DNA of 64,000 bases from Thermoplasmata archaeon (GCA_021798415.1 JAJZGO010000002.1:1-64000), one strand, 5' to 3'. Positions 1 through 9,056 are shown, numbered from the stretch's first letter. Notes: generated by a model from the letters alone, not told the origin. Program-made: numbers and translations.

Positions 1-234
1 TCAGCGAGGATTGACGCGCCCGGGCGCGGTCCCCGCGTGCGGCCGCGGCGCGGGACCTCCTCGGATCGCCGCCCAAGAGGCGACGCACGCCCCTCGGCGT
101 CACTTTATCCCTCGCGGGGTTGGGGAACGTGCCCGGGGGTCCGCCGCTCGGGCGGCGCCGGCCGACGCCCGACCGCGTTTCCTGAACGCGGGATGCGCAC
201 CGCGCGCCGCCGCCCGACGGCCACGGGAGACCAT

Positions 235-1680
235 ATGCCGACCAACGAGAGCTCACGCTACGAGCGAACGCCGATCCCCGAAGAGTCGATCGCGGATAGG
301 ACTCGGACGTTCGGCGAGATCCTCGAGCCGTACTCCTCGGACGAGGCGGTGCTCGAGGCACAACGTTGCCTGCAGTGCGCCATGCCGTTCTGCGTCCAGG
401 CGTGCCCGATCACCCAGGACTGCCGGGGGTACATCTCGCTCATCGCCCAGAAGCGGTTCGACGACGCCGCGCAGCTCACGCTCATCGACAACCCGCTCGC
501 GACCGTGCTGTGCAAGACGTGCTACCACTACTGCGAGGAGGACTGCGTGATGGGCGGCCGCGGCGTCCCGATCGCCATCCGTCACTTGAAACGCGCCGCG
601 CTCGAGCTCGGGCGCTCGGACGCGCGGTACGTCCCGGGGCCGTCCAAGCACGAGCCGGTCGCGGTCGTGGGAGGGGGACCGACCGGGCTGATGGCCGCGT
701 GGGAGCTCGCGCTTCGGGGCTACTCGGTGACGGTCTTCGAATCGGAGCCGTTCCTCGGCGGCCAGGTCGACACGATCCCCCAGTACCACCTCGACGGGAC
801 CGAGCTCGACCGTGACCTCGCCCGGTTCCGGGACCTCGACGTCCGGTTCGTGGTCGACCAGAAGGCGGGCGCCGGTTTCACCCCGGCGAGCCTCCTGGCC
901 CAGGGGTACCTCGCGGTCCTCCTTGCGGTCGGCGCCTCCCGTCCCCGGACGCTCGGGATACCGGGCGAGGAGCTCCCGGGCGTCTTCCCCGCCCTGCCGT
1001 TCCTGCTCGCGGTGAACCGGGGAGCGGAGGGCTCGTTCGGCCGCAAGGGACGCAAGGTCGTGGTGATCGGCGGAGGGGACGTGGCGTTCGACGCCGCCCG
1101 CTCGAGCCTGCGCCTGTCGGGGCCGGGCGACGTGACGCTGGTCTACCGAAAGGCGAGAACCGACCTGCCCGCGGGCGAGGAGGAGGTGGGCGGGGCCGAG
1201 ACCGAGGGGATCCGCTTTCTCTTCGAGCGCGCCCCGGTGCGCGTCCTCGGCTCGGGTCAGGTCTCGGGCCTCGTCGTACGGGCGACGCGCGCGGGACCGG
1301 CCGACGCTTCGGGCCGCCCGACGCTCGAGCTTGTCCCCGGTTCGGACGAGACGATCGCCTGCGACACCGTGATCGTCGCGGTCGGAGAGACGAGCGACCT
1401 CGCGGGCCTACCGGGCGAGCTCGACCTCAAGGTCTCGCCCCACGGGTTTCCCGAAGGCCGCGGGCCGGACGGACGGACCGACGTGGACGGGGTCTTCGCG
1501 ACGGGGGGCGTCTCCGTGGTCTACGCAATGTCCGCCGGCTCGCGCGTCGCGGAGGCGATCGACGCCTACCTCAGCGCGAAGAGCGGACGAGCTCCCACCC
1601 CCCGGCCCGACCCGTTCGGACGGGGAGCCCGAGCGCCTCTCCCGGACGGCTACGGCGGGCCGACCTGGCACTCCGGCTGA
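235..1680 (+). CDS. GltD-like NADPH-dependent FAD/FeS oxidoreductase
   Basis: A 481-residue protein of the glutamate synthase small-subunit (GltD) family. Such subunits take electrons from NADPH through FAD and two Fe-S clusters to a partner enzyme. N-terminal cysteine clusters are visible at about residues 45-58 (CLQCAMPFCVQACP) and 93-104 (CKTCYHYCEEDC). An FAD-binding Rossmann motif (VAVVGGGPTG) follows near 142, and a second dinucleotide site (VVVIGGGDVA) near 280. I chose the ATG at 235 because conserved sequence begins there and a GGAG lies just upstream; the frame stays open further upstream but is Arg/Pro-rich with no family similarity. No GltB large subunit is nearby, so the partner is unknown; a stand-alone ferredoxin-NADP-type role is possible. 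The family is clear, the substrate is not. Confidence 0.85.
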   Translation: MPTNESSRYERTPIPEESIADRTRTFGEILEPYSSDEAVLEAQRCLQCAMPFCVQACPITQDCRGYISLIAQKRFDDAAQLTLIDNPLATVLCKTCYHYCEEDCVMGGRGVPIAIRHLKRAALELGRSDARYVPGPSKHEPVAVVGGGPTGLMAAWELALRGYSVTVFESEPFLGGQVDTIPQYHLDGTELDRDLARFRDLDVRFVVDQKAGAGFTPASLLAQGYLAVLLAVGASRPRTLGIPGEELPGVFPALPFLLAVNRGAEGSFGRKGRKVVVIGGGDVAFDAARSSLRLSGPGDVTLVYRKARTDLPAGEEEVGGAETEGIRFLFERAPVRVLGSGQVSGLVVRATRAGPADASGRPTLELVPGSDETIACDTVIVAVGETSDLAGLPGELDLKVSPHGFPEGRGPDGRTDVDGVFATGGVSVVYAMSAGSRVAEAIDAYLSAKSGRAPTPRPDPFGRGARAPLPDGYGGPTWHSG

Positions 1681-1824
1681 ACGACGGGCCGGACCCATCG
1701 GGGAAGGGTCCGGGGTCCGGCCGGGGGCGGCGAACCGCTCCTGGCCCGCGCCGCGAGTGCCTTATCCCGGGTCCCCCTACGGGCCGCTCGAGGCCTCCGG
1801 GGTCGGGGACCGGGACACCGCACG

Positions 1825-2205
1825 ATGGCGGAGATCGACCCGGGACGAATCGCGTTGCGCTTCGTGAACGAGATCAATCGGCACGACCTCGAGGCGCTCG
1901 CGGGACTGATGTCGCCCGACTTTCGCCGGGTCGACACGTCCGGCAAGGAGACGCTCGGCCGGGACCGGGGGTGCGCGGCGTGGGCGAAGGAGTTCACCCG
2001 GACCCCCGACCTCCGTCTCGCGATCCACGACCACCTCTGCCAGGGCTCGGTCATCGCCCTCTTCGGGACCGCGAGCGGAACCCGACCGGGCGGTGTCGGT
2101 CTCCCGAGAGAGCACTGGGTCGTTCCGACGGCCTGGCGCGTCGTGGTGCGGGACGCCCACGTCGCCGAGTGGCAGGTCTTCTCCCCGCCGGAGCCGGACC
2201 GCTGA
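1825..2205 (+). CDS. SnoaL/NTF2-like small protein
   Basis: A 126-residue single-domain protein with the SnoaL/NTF2-like pattern: an N-terminal helix ending in FVNEINRHDLEALAGLMSPD, then a mixed beta sheet closing with WRVVVRDAHVAEWQVF. Members are cone-shaped folds used as isomerases, hydrolases or ligand binders; the activity cannot be read from sequence. A TATA-like TTATCCC near 1761-1767 sits about 60 bp upstream of the ATG. It is a single-gene unit between the GltD-like gene and a surface-protein gene, with no functional link visible to either. Confidence 0.7.
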   Translation: MAEIDPGRIALRFVNEINRHDLEALAGLMSPDFRRVDTSGKETLGRDRGCAAWAKEFTRTPDLRLAIHDHLCQGSVIALFGTASGTRPGGVGLPREHWVVPTAWRVVVRDAHVAEWQVFSPPEPDR

Positions 2206-2261
2206 CCCCGGGGAGGCCCGCGCCGCCACGACGCGGCCCGGTCGAGGCGTGGGGGAGTGGA

Positions 2262-2268
2262 GTATAAG
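2262..2268 (+). promoter_or_regulatory. TATA box of the PKD surface-protein gene
   Basis: GTATAAG stands out in GC-rich surroundings about 43 bp upstream of the ATG at 2310. A GGGAGGG at 2297-2303 lies at ribosome-binding-site distance, so this transcript probably has a short leader. Confidence 0.6.
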
Positions 2269-2309
2269 TCGGCCGTCCGGTTGGTCGGTCGAGCGTGGGA
2301 GGGACGTCG

Positions 2310-4250
2310 ATGGTCGGGGGGAAGGGACCGGGCCCGGCCCGCGCGGCACCGTGGGTCCTCGCGGCGACGGTCGGCGTCCTCGTGCTCGCTTCGCTGTGGG
2401 CGGTTCCGTCCGGCCCGCACGGGGCCGGCCCTATCACCGACAGGGCGGCTCCGTCCGCCGGATCGGGCCATTCCGCCGTGCCGTCCGCACGTGCCCCGGC
2501 CCTGAGCTTTCCGTCGATCCCGCCGGGTGCGGTCGGGAGCCTCAACCTCACGGTGTACAACCCCGGACCGAACGCGACGGGGACGTACGCTCAGCCGGTC
2601 GCGATCAACAGCTCCCGGTATGCTTCGCTGATCAACTCGAACTGGAGCAACGGACTCGCGGCCTACGCGTCGAACGGAACACCGGTCTACGCGTGGATCC
2701 AGTCCGGGGCATCGAACGCCTCGACCGGCACGCTCCTCTGGCTCCGACTCGGCTCGATCGGCCCGCTGGCGAGGACGAACGTCTCCTTCTACTTCTGGCC
2801 CAAGACCGCGTTCAACCTCTCGGAAGGCGGCTACCTGGGGGAGAATCCCGGGCTGAGCCCGCAGTACGCCGAGTGGGACAATGGCTGGCGCGTGTTCGAC
2901 ACCTACGAGAACTTCTCGGGCACGACCCTCCCCGCGCGCTGGACCGCCCTCGGTAGCTGGGCGGGAGCCGTCCGCGACGGTCTCACCGTGTCGGCCGTCT
3001 ACAGCATGGGCGCGATCGAGGCGCCGCTCGGCGCCTTCGCGTCGCGGGCGATGACGGTCGAGACGTACGCCCGGATGAACGGCACGGCGAGCCCGCTCTG
3101 CCTCTTCGTCGCCGGGGCCCCCGGATTCAGCGGCCAGTACCAGTTCTTCCCCTCGGCCTACGCCCTGGACGCCGGCGCGAACGGCACGTCGAACGCCGTC
3201 CTCCGTTCGAGCAACTCGACCGCCGCGCCCCGCTCGACGACCGGGCCCACTCCCGCGCCGGTCGACTTCGCCCAGGCCGCGCACGTCATCGGCCTCACTT
3301 GGAACGGGACGAACGCGACCGAGACCGGCAGCGTGAACGGGATCCCGTTCGTCGTCCAGACGAACGCTACGGGCTCGTCCATGGCCGAGTTCGGGGTCGG
3401 CGAGTACTGCGACCGGAACTGCTCGACCTGGAACGTCTCGTGGGTGCGCGCGCGCAGCGTCCCCGACCCGATGCCGCTCGTCTCGAACGGCGGGTTCTCC
3501 CCGATCGGCGTCGCCGTCGCCACGTCTCCGCTCGAGACCGACGTGGGGCATCCCGTGACGTTCACGTGCCGGGCCGCCGGCGCCGGCGCACCGTTCAACT
3601 ACACCTGGTCGTTCGGGGACAGCGCCCACGGAGGCGGGGCGGTCGTCCCGCACTCCTACGCCATGCCGGGGACGTACACCTCGAGCTGTTCGGTGGTGGG
3701 AAGCTCCGGAGTCTCGGGCAACTCGACGGCGACGGTCGTCATCCGTCCGACCCCCGCGATCCTGCTCTTCCAGGCGCTCCCGTCCGCGTTCACGCTCGGC
3801 GAGACCCTCAACCTGGTCACGAACATCTCGGGCGGCACGGGACCGTTCACCTACGCGTACGTCGGCCTCCCGCCGGGATGCCCGGAACGCAACACCTCGA
3901 CCTTCAGCTGCCTTCCCGGCGTCACGGGAACGTTCGCGATCGAGGTGATCGTCGAGGACATCGCGCACGAGTCGACCGCGGCCTGGATCACGATCTCGGT
4001 CACCGCCCCGACGCCCCCCGCCAACGCTTCCTCGTTCTCGGCGGTCGAAGGCTACGCGATCGCCGGTGCCGTCGCGGGCGCGGTCGTCCTCGCCGGGGTC
4101 ATTCCCGTGATGCTCTGGAACCGGCACGTCGTACCGCCTCCGCCGCCCGCGCGTCCGCCCGCTACGGCGCGCGTTCGGACCGACGCCCTCGGGCCCCGCC
4201 GGCCGGAAGGGCCGGACGACCCGGACGGTCCGGACGACTTCGACCTTTGA
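2310..4250 (+). CDS. Exported PKD-domain surface protein, C-terminally anchored
   Basis: A 646-residue exported protein. The N-terminus has a signal/anchor segment after a short basic stretch. An N-terminal region of roughly 300 residues resembles DUF2341-type modules and is dense in N-glycosylation sequons. A PKD-like domain is recognisable around residues 390-470 (WSFGDSAHGGG, then HSYAMPGTYT), followed by another beta-sandwich-like region. One transmembrane helix (AIAGAVAGAVVLAGVIPVML) and a Pro/Asp-rich tail end the protein. This layout is typical of archaeal cell-surface proteins with an outer ectodomain and a short cytoplasmic tail. A GTG at 2295 is an alternative start, but the ATG at 2310 has the better ribosome-binding site. 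Ligand or partner unknown. Confidence 0.75.
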   Translation: MVGGKGPGPARAAPWVLAATVGVLVLASLWAVPSGPHGAGPITDRAAPSAGSGHSAVPSARAPALSFPSIPPGAVGSLNLTVYNPGPNATGTYAQPVAINSSRYASLINSNWSNGLAAYASNGTPVYAWIQSGASNASTGTLLWLRLGSIGPLARTNVSFYFWPKTAFNLSEGGYLGENPGLSPQYAEWDNGWRVFDTYENFSGTTLPARWTALGSWAGAVRDGLTVSAVYSMGAIEAPLGAFASRAMTVETYARMNGTASPLCLFVAGAPGFSGQYQFFPSAYALDAGANGTSNAVLRSSNSTAAPRSTTGPTPAPVDFAQAAHVIGLTWNGTNATETGSVNGIPFVVQTNATGSSMAEFGVGEYCDRNCSTWNVSWVRARSVPDPMPLVSNGGFSPIGVAVATSPLETDVGHPVTFTCRAAGAGAPFNYTWSFGDSAHGGGAVVPHSYAMPGTYTSSCSVVGSSGVSGNSTATVVIRPTPAILLFQALPSAFTLGETLNLVTNISGGTGPFTYAYVGLPPGCPERNTSTFSCLPGVTGTFAIEVIVEDIAHESTAAWITISVTAPTPPANASSFSAVEGYAIAGAVAGAVVLAGVIPVMLWNRHVVPPPPPARPPATARVRTDALGPRRPEGPDDPDGPDDFDL

Positions 4251-4273
4251 CCGGGCCGGTTCGCGACCCGCCC

Positions 4274-6022
4274 TCAGACGGCCCCCGACCAGGCCCCGGG
4301 AAGCCGGCCGGTCGAGCGGATCTCGGCGAGCGACGCGTGGACGACGCCTTCCCGAGCCTCATGGGCGACCACCTCCTCGGCGGCGCCCACGGGCACCGAC
4401 CGGGGGCCCTCCTCGGGAACCGGGTGCCCCGAAAAGCGCAGGATGACGAGCGGGGCGAAGATCATCGGCACGAGCCAGACCCCGTTGAAGACCGTGGCGA
4501 GCGGGTTGAACAGGACCATGCCCGCGAGCAGCGCTCCGTCGAGCGCGAGGGCGTAGCGCGAGATCGAGAGGACTTCGCCGAGGCCGAGCGCCGCCTCGCT
4601 CTTCGGCGTCACGGGCACCTGGCCGAGGCGCCGTCGCAATAGGGCGACCATGCTGATCGCCTCGTACGGCAGCGAGACCGCGCTCACCGCCGCGCTCAGC
4701 CAGCGGTGGCGCCAGTAGGTGCCCCACCCGATCCCGCATTGCCGGTAGACGAGCACGGTCGGGATCGTCGAGACGACTCCGACCACGAGCAGGAACCGGA
4801 AGAGCGGGATCGACCAGAACGTCGTGAGGGGATGGGCCGCGAATTGTCCGAGGAAGGCGAGCGCGGCGGCCGGGGTCGACGCGAACCCGTAGACGGTGAG
4901 GAGCATCCCGAGCGGCAGGATGAGGTTCGTGAAGTGTCCCAGCGGGGTCTGCCAGAGGTGGAACTTCCGCGAGCGGCTCAGGTTCGAGCGGCGCGAAAAC
5001 TCGATGAACTCCATCGCGCCGCGGGTCCACTTGTTCTGGCGCTTGATGAACCCGCGGACGTTCTCGGGCATCGCCTCGTAGGTGTGCAACGGGACAAAGC
5101 GGGAGTGCCACCCCCGGTCGGCGAGGGCGACGGCCGTCGCGAAGTCCTCGGAAACGTACCCCTCGACGAAGCCTCCGATCGTGTCGACCGCCGCGCGTCG
5201 CACCAGGCAGTTGTGACCGTAGCAGAAGACCGTGTCGAGCGCGTTCGCGAGCCGGCTCTCCCACACGAACTGGCCGACCCGGGACATCGGGGCGAGCGTC
5301 TGGACGAACCGGGTGTCGAAGTTCCAGATGTTGACGAGTCCCTGGAAGATCCCGACCCGGGCCTGGGCGGGGTGTTCGGCGTACTTGAGCGCTTCTCGCA
5401 CCCAGTCGGAGGGCAGGAAGGAGTCCGAGTCGAGCAGGACGAAGTACTCGTACGCGGCCCCGTGACGGGCGTACCAATCGTTGATCGCCCCGGCTTTGAA
5501 GCCGCGGCGCTCGGGGCGGCGGAGCACCGTGTACCCCCGTTCCCCCGCGATCCGATCGACGACCTCCCGGGCCGCGGGCTCGCTCGAGTCGTCGAGCACG
5601 TAGACGTCCACGGGGTAGTCCTGGTGGATCGCGCGCAGGCACTCCGGCACGACGTCGTTCATCGTGGCGTAGAGGACCGCGACCTTCGGTCGGGTCGCGA
5701 GCTCCGCGAGCGCGGGGAGGTCCCCGTGGCGGCTCACGAGCGCGACGACCTGACGGGCGAGCCCGTACGCCGCCCCCACGAACAGCGCGGCGAGGACCCC
5801 GAAGAGCGCGATCGACGCGGGGTGGCTCCACCGGATGACGAAGAACGCCATGCTCCCGACGAGGGTCGCGTAGATCCCCGCGAACAGCCCGTAGAAGAGA
5901 CGGCGGACCCCGGGAAGGTTCGGAGGGGCGCCCTCGTAGCGGATCGGCACGGCGTTGCCGGGCCGGTCGGGCGGCAACCGGCCCGCGAGCGGACCCGAGA
6001 GCAATCGCCGCGTTCCTGGCAT
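4274..6022 (-). CDS. Membrane GT2 glycosyltransferase, cellulose-synthase-like
   Basis: A 582-residue processive-type family 2 glycosyltransferase, expected to polymerise or attach sugars at the cytoplasmic face and pass product through its membrane part. Two N-terminal helices are followed by a GT-A domain. It shows VLDDSSEP (nucleotide-sugar site), LLDSDSF (metal-binding DxD), SEDFATA (acidic base) and KRQNKWTRG (acceptor motif in the QxxRW position). Five or six C-terminal membrane helices follow. The ATG at 6022 is supported by its 34-bp distance from a promoter box (6056-6085) shared with two exported-protein genes. No BcsB- or PilZ-like partner is seen. Class is sure; the polysaccharide is unknown. 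Confidence 0.85.
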   Translation of the reverse strand: MPGTRRLLSGPLAGRLPPDRPGNAVPIRYEGAPPNLPGVRRLFYGLFAGIYATLVGSMAFFVIRWSHPASIALFGVLAALFVGAAYGLARQVVALVSRHGDLPALAELATRPKVAVLYATMNDVVPECLRAIHQDYPVDVYVLDDSSEPAAREVVDRIAGERGYTVLRRPERRGFKAGAINDWYARHGAAYEYFVLLDSDSFLPSDWVREALKYAEHPAQARVGIFQGLVNIWNFDTRFVQTLAPMSRVGQFVWESRLANALDTVFCYGHNCLVRRAAVDTIGGFVEGYVSEDFATAVALADRGWHSRFVPLHTYEAMPENVRGFIKRQNKWTRGAMEFIEFSRRSNLSRSRKFHLWQTPLGHFTNLILPLGMLLTVYGFASTPAAALAFLGQFAAHPLTTFWSIPLFRFLLVVGVVSTIPTVLVYRQCGIGWGTYWRHRWLSAAVSAVSLPYEAISMVALLRRRLGQVPVTPKSEAALGLGEVLSISRYALALDGALLAGMVLFNPLATVFNGVWLVPMIFAPLVILRFSGHPVPEEGPRSVPVGAAEEVVAHEAREGVVHASLAEIRSTGRLPGAWSGAV

Positions 6023-6055
6023 CGGGCTCGCATGGGGCCGAGGACTCTACCTCGG

Positions 6056-6085
6056 TTTTGGCGCAAGGCCCGTAACGATTGGTGC
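6056..6085 (-). promoter_or_regulatory. Envelope promoter box, copy A
   Basis: Read on the minus strand this 30-bp site begins GCACCAA, has GTTACGGG in the centre and ends CTTGCGCCAAAA. It matches copy B (6982-7011) at 27 of 30 positions, and both continue with GAGGTA two bases later. It ends 34 bp before the ATG of the glycosyltransferase gene at 6022. It also lies in the divergent region upstream of the small-membrane-protein/regulator pair starting at 6139, so it could control both directions. Confidence 0.7.
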
Positions 6086-6138
6086 GGGCCCCGTATTCGA
6101 GGGAAAGTCACTTACCTTCTCGGACGCGTGGGGGCCGC

Positions 6139-6429
6139 ATGGACCTTCTTACGGTCTTCCTCGCGGTCGTCCTCGCCGGATTATCGGCCACCCTCTCCGG
6201 GATCGGCGTCGCGGCGGCGTCGCGCTACCGCGACCCGAGGCTCGCGCTCGTCTCGGCCGGGCTCGCGGTCCTCGCCGTCGTCGGCGGCCTCGACGTCTTG
6301 AACCAGGTGTCGCCGCGCTACGGCGAACCGTTCGAGGTCGCGCCGGTGCCGCTCGGGCTGACGGTGCTAGCGGTCGCGCTCCTCTACGTCGCGCTCGTCC
6401 GGGGCGCCGCACGGACCCCATCCCCGTAG
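6139..6429 (+). CDS. Small three-helix membrane protein, triad 1
   Basis: A 96-residue hydrophobic protein with three predicted transmembrane helices (residues about 3-25, 35-53 and 70-88) and short polar loops. I recognise no family. The ATG at 6139 begins directly with the first helix. It ends one base before the ATG of a tandem winged-helix regulator (6431), so the two are almost certainly co-translated. A paralogous pair with the same order lies at 13713-14522. The consistent pairing suggests a membrane sensor or tether for the regulator; that role is inference. Confidence 0.65.
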   Translation: MDLLTVFLAVVLAGLSATLSGIGVAAASRYRDPRLALVSAGLAVLAVVGGLDVLNQVSPRYGEPFEVAPVPLGLTVLAVALLYVALVRGAARTPSP

Positions 6430-6430
6430 C

Positions 6431-6955
6431 ATGGAGGGACTGGTCGCGCAGCCCACCCGCCGGAAGATCGTTGACGTCGTCACCGATCACCCGGGGTCGA
6501 GCGCGCGTGAAGTGCAGCGGCGGGCCTCGCTCGGCTGGGGCGAGACCGCGTACCACTTAGACCAGCTCACGCGGGCCGGGGCGCTGCGTCGCGAGCGCGG
6601 CGGCCGCCGCGACTACTACTTCCCTTCGACGATGACCTGGGAGGACCGACGGCTGTTCCAGGTCCTCCGCAGCGGGACCGAGCGACGGCTGTTGCTCGAG
6701 CTGAGCGCGCGGCCCGGCCGCACGCTCGCCGAGCTCAAGGAGGCGACGGGGCTCAGCCTCTCCACGACCTCCTTTCACCTGCGCCACCTGCTCGCGCAGA
6801 GTGCGGTCGAGGGGTTCCGGGACGGGCACCTCCGCCGCTACCGTCCGACGCGCCCGGAACGGGTCGCCGCCCTCGTGACGCGGTACCGCGAGTCGTTCGA
6901 GGACCGGCTCGTCGACCGGTTCGTGGAGGCCTGGAGCGGCCTCCTCGGAGCGTGA
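6431..6955 (+). CDS. Tandem winged-helix transcription regulator, triad 1
   Basis: A 174-residue regulator with two ArsR/MarR-like winged-helix domains (about 1-70 and 75-145). The first contains SSAREVQRRASLGWGETAYH and the second a GLSLSTTSFHLRHLL recognition segment. It is clearly paralogous to 13995-14522, sharing REVQRR, GWGET-YHLD, the D-YF beta-wing and TGLS-HLR. Domain architecture matches double-wHTH regulators common in Thermoplasmata and Halobacteria. It follows the small membrane protein by one base. A 30-bp box starts 27 bp after its stop and precedes an exported-protein gene, making that box its most likely target. Confidence 0.8.
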   Translation: MEGLVAQPTRRKIVDVVTDHPGSSAREVQRRASLGWGETAYHLDQLTRAGALRRERGGRRDYYFPSTMTWEDRRLFQVLRSGTERRLLLELSARPGRTLAELKEATGLSLSTTSFHLRHLLAQSAVEGFRDGHLRRYRPTRPERVAALVTRYRESFEDRLVDRFVEAWSGLLGA

Positions 6956-6981
6956 GTCGATGAAGGGACGCTCTGGGCTTC

Positions 6982-7011
6982 GCACCAACGGTTACGGGTC
7001 TTGCGCCAAAA
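6982..7011 (+). promoter_or_regulatory. Envelope promoter box, copy B
   Basis: A 30-bp site starting GCACCAACGGTTACGGG and ending TTGCGCCAAAA, followed by GGGAGGTATC. It ends 36 bp before the ATG at 7047. It is nearly identical to copy A and more divergent from copy C (14536-14565). The outer GCACCAA and TTGCGCC arms form an imperfect dyad around a 12-bp centre, as expected of a dimeric winged-helix site. The A-rich end may double as the TATA element. Confidence 0.7.
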
Positions 7012-7046
7012 GGGAGGTATCTCGACGACGTCCGTGGTCGAACGTG

Positions 7047-8036
7047 ATGCCGGGTACCGGGAAACCCCTTCTGACGGCGATAGCGCTCGCCGTCGCGCTC
7101 ACGATTTCGCTCGTCGGGGCCGTCGGACCGGCCATCGGTCACGGCCTCCCCGCGGCTTCGAACCGCGCCGGAGCGGCCGCGTTCTCCCTGACGAACGGTC
7201 TCGTTCGAGCTGACTTTCCGACGGCGGCGCCGTCGTTCACGCTCACGTCGGTCGCGAACGCATCGCTCGGGCTCTCGCAGTCCCTCGGCGGGCTCGCCGA
7301 GGTGAACGGCACCGGCTACATCGTCGCCTTCGCTCTCTTCGGCGGCCCCGGGGTCGCCTGGAGCGGGTCGACCGGGGGCTCGTCCGCGTCGACCTGGGTG
7401 CATCTCGCGGCGGCCGTGCCGGCCCGTCTCGCGAGCGGCGAGTGGGAGTCGGGGGACGACGCGCAGGAAGGCGGGAACTCCTCCCTCGGCTCGGTGAACG
7501 TCTCCCTGACGTTCACCCTGAACAGCTCGTCGGGCCCCTCGCCCACGACCGTCGGGTACCTGCTCAACGTCACGGGCTGGCCGTGGATTTCCACGCTGGA
7601 TTCCCTCGGGGTCGAGGTCCTCACGAACACGAGCGGGCCGTCCGGGTACTGGCAGTCGAACGGGGCCAACTCGATCACCGAACGCTCGAGCACGACCGGC
7701 GGCACCGTCGCGACGTACGCCTGGGGGACGTCCGCGACCGCGACGTACGCGAGCGGCCAGGAGTCGGACAGTTCCGTAGGGGCGTACCACAACGTCTCGA
7801 CGAACCGGCAGAGCTCGCTCGTCCGCCTCGACTTCGGCACCGTGACCGGGGGGTACCGCTCGCTCGGCTACGACCCTTGGCTCACCCTCGTGGTCGGCAG
7901 CCCCCTCTCCCGTCTCGTGCCCGCCTGGCTCTTGGGCCCGGACGCGCTCGTCACGATCGGCGCCGGTACGGCGCTCTCGATCGCCCTCGCGGCGGTCGCG
8001 CTCCGGCGGCGCCGGGCGCCCGAGAGCGAGCTCTGA
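7047..8036 (+). CDS. Exported, C-terminally anchored surface protein, triad 1
   Basis: A 329-residue protein with an N-terminal signal segment (residues about 7-32), an ectodomain rich in Ser, Thr and Asn sequons, and a C-terminal helix (ALVTIGAGTALSIALAAVAL) ending in RRRRAPESEL. I recognise no named domain. It is a remote paralog of 14599-15591: lengths are 329 and 330 residues, and both have a W-P/T-W turn followed by D-x-L-x-LGV, G-Y/F-RSL-x-Y before the last helix, and an Arg-rich tail. The ATG at 7047 is preferred over in-frame upstream codons because it starts the signal sequence and keeps the 34-36 bp spacing to the promoter box. Confidence 0.7.
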   Translation: MPGTGKPLLTAIALAVALTISLVGAVGPAIGHGLPAASNRAGAAAFSLTNGLVRADFPTAAPSFTLTSVANASLGLSQSLGGLAEVNGTGYIVAFALFGGPGVAWSGSTGGSSASTWVHLAAAVPARLASGEWESGDDAQEGGNSSLGSVNVSLTFTLNSSSGPSPTTVGYLLNVTGWPWISTLDSLGVEVLTNTSGPSGYWQSNGANSITERSSTTGGTVATYAWGTSATATYASGQESDSSVGAYHNVSTNRQSSLVRLDFGTVTGGYRSLGYDPWLTLVVGSPLSRLVPAWLLGPDALVTIGAGTALSIALAAVALRRRRAPESEL

Positions 8037-8045
8037 GCCCGAAAG

Positions 8046-8303
8046 TCACGCCTCGCACGCCTCGCCTGCCTCCGTGGGGGCGAGCGTGCGCTTCTCGTTC
8101 GTCCCGGCACCGCGAGCCCTTGGGAGACCAGCATCGCGCCCAGGGCCAGACGCCCGACAATGGGCCCGAGGTAGGCGAACCAGAAGTAGGATCCCGGCGG
8201 CGATCGCGGGCCGCCCACCCGGATCCGGAAGGCGCTTCCGGTCTCCACGCCCGCCCGTGACGAGGACGGCCCCGAGAACGTAGGGGCCGATCCCGATCAG
8301 CAT
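8046..8303 (-). CDS. Small membrane protein with two apparent compensating frameshifts
   Basis: The frame from the ATG at 8303 to the stop at 8046 is open (85 codons), but only its two ends look coding. It starts MLIGIGPYVLGAVLVTGG, a good membrane helix, and ends KRTLAPTEAGEACEA with uniform G/C third positions. The middle is coding-like in the neighbouring frame, which encodes a second helix (YFWFAYLGPIVGRLALGAML) with high GC at third positions. One base gained near 8249-8255 and one change near 8115 would join these into a normal two-helix protein of about 85 residues. It sits between the exported protein and the universal stress protein. Function unknown. Confidence 0.4.
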   Translation of the reverse strand: MLIGIGPYVLGAVLVTGGRGDRKRLPDPGGRPAIAAGILLLVRLPRAHCRASGPGRDAGLPRARGAGTNEKRTLAPTEAGEACEA

Positions 8304-8419
8304 GCGGTTCCTTTCGCATTTTCTGGCAAGATGCGTCCTCCGGGACGGAGGGGACGGCCGAGGAGGTCGGCATCCTCTGTCGCGACGCGGAGCCGGCGAG
8401 GCGAGGGGGACGTCTCCCG

Positions 8420-8869
8420 CTAGCGGGGGCGGTGTTCCCGCCCGCCCCGAACGACGAGGACCGGGCACGGAGCCTCGTTGACGAGCCCGGAGGAGACGCT
8501 TCCGAGGAGGAGGCGGGACCCGCGGGAGAGCCCCCGCGAGCCCACCACGACGAGGTCCTGGGGGTGCCGGTCCAACCACTCGAGGAGCGCGCGGAGCACG
8601 TCGCCCCACAGGAAGACGGTCTCGACCTTGGTGGCGCCCCGGGCGATGGCCTTCTCCCGTACCTCGTCGAGGATCGTCGCCATGGCGCGCCCGTCGTCGT
8701 CGAGCGGGACGAGCCCCTCGAGATACGGGTCGGCGGACGGCCGACGCGCCGGCCGCACCACGACGAGGGTGAGCGAGGAGCGGAAGCGGGCCGCGAGCTC
8801 GCTCGCCACCTGGCAGGCGCGTCGGGCCTCGCGCGACCCGTCGAAGCCGACAAGGATCCGGTCGAGCAT
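8420..8869 (-). CDS. Universal stress protein (UspA family)
   Basis: A 149-residue single-domain Usp protein. It starts MLDRILVGFDGS, the typical beta-1/alpha-1, and ends with the nucleotide-binding signature SRGLSRGSRLLLGSVSSGL, then NEAPCPVLVV. The glycine-rich pattern is of the ATP-binding UspA subclass (MJ0577-like). Single-gene unit on the minus strand; the region upstream toward 8990 holds no other gene. Role is stress physiology in general; the specific trigger cannot be read. Confidence 0.85.
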   Translation of the reverse strand: MLDRILVGFDGSREARRACQVASELAARFRSSLTLVVVRPARRPSADPYLEGLVPLDDDGRAMATILDEVREKAIARGATKVETVFLWGDVLRALLEWLDRHPQDLVVVGSRGLSRGSRLLLGSVSSGLVNEAPCPVLVVRGGREHRPR

Positions 8870-9056
8870 CCGTTCTCAACTTCCCAAGTCGACGAACGCT
8901 CTTGAGCCGGCGGGCCGCACGTCCCGGACCGGACCGCGAGCGGAGCCCGGGCCCCCACCTCGGCCCGGGGTCAGAAGGACCTCCCCCGGGTCCTCGCGGG
9001 CCCGGGGTCGGGAAGAAAGGGTTGGTGCCGTAGACCGTCGACCGAGCGAAGCCCCT

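Noticed and set aside
1..234. Extended N-terminus for the GltD-like protein or a separate small gene
   Set aside because: The sequence is low-complexity Arg/Pro/Gly in every frame, and the family N-terminus starts at 235.
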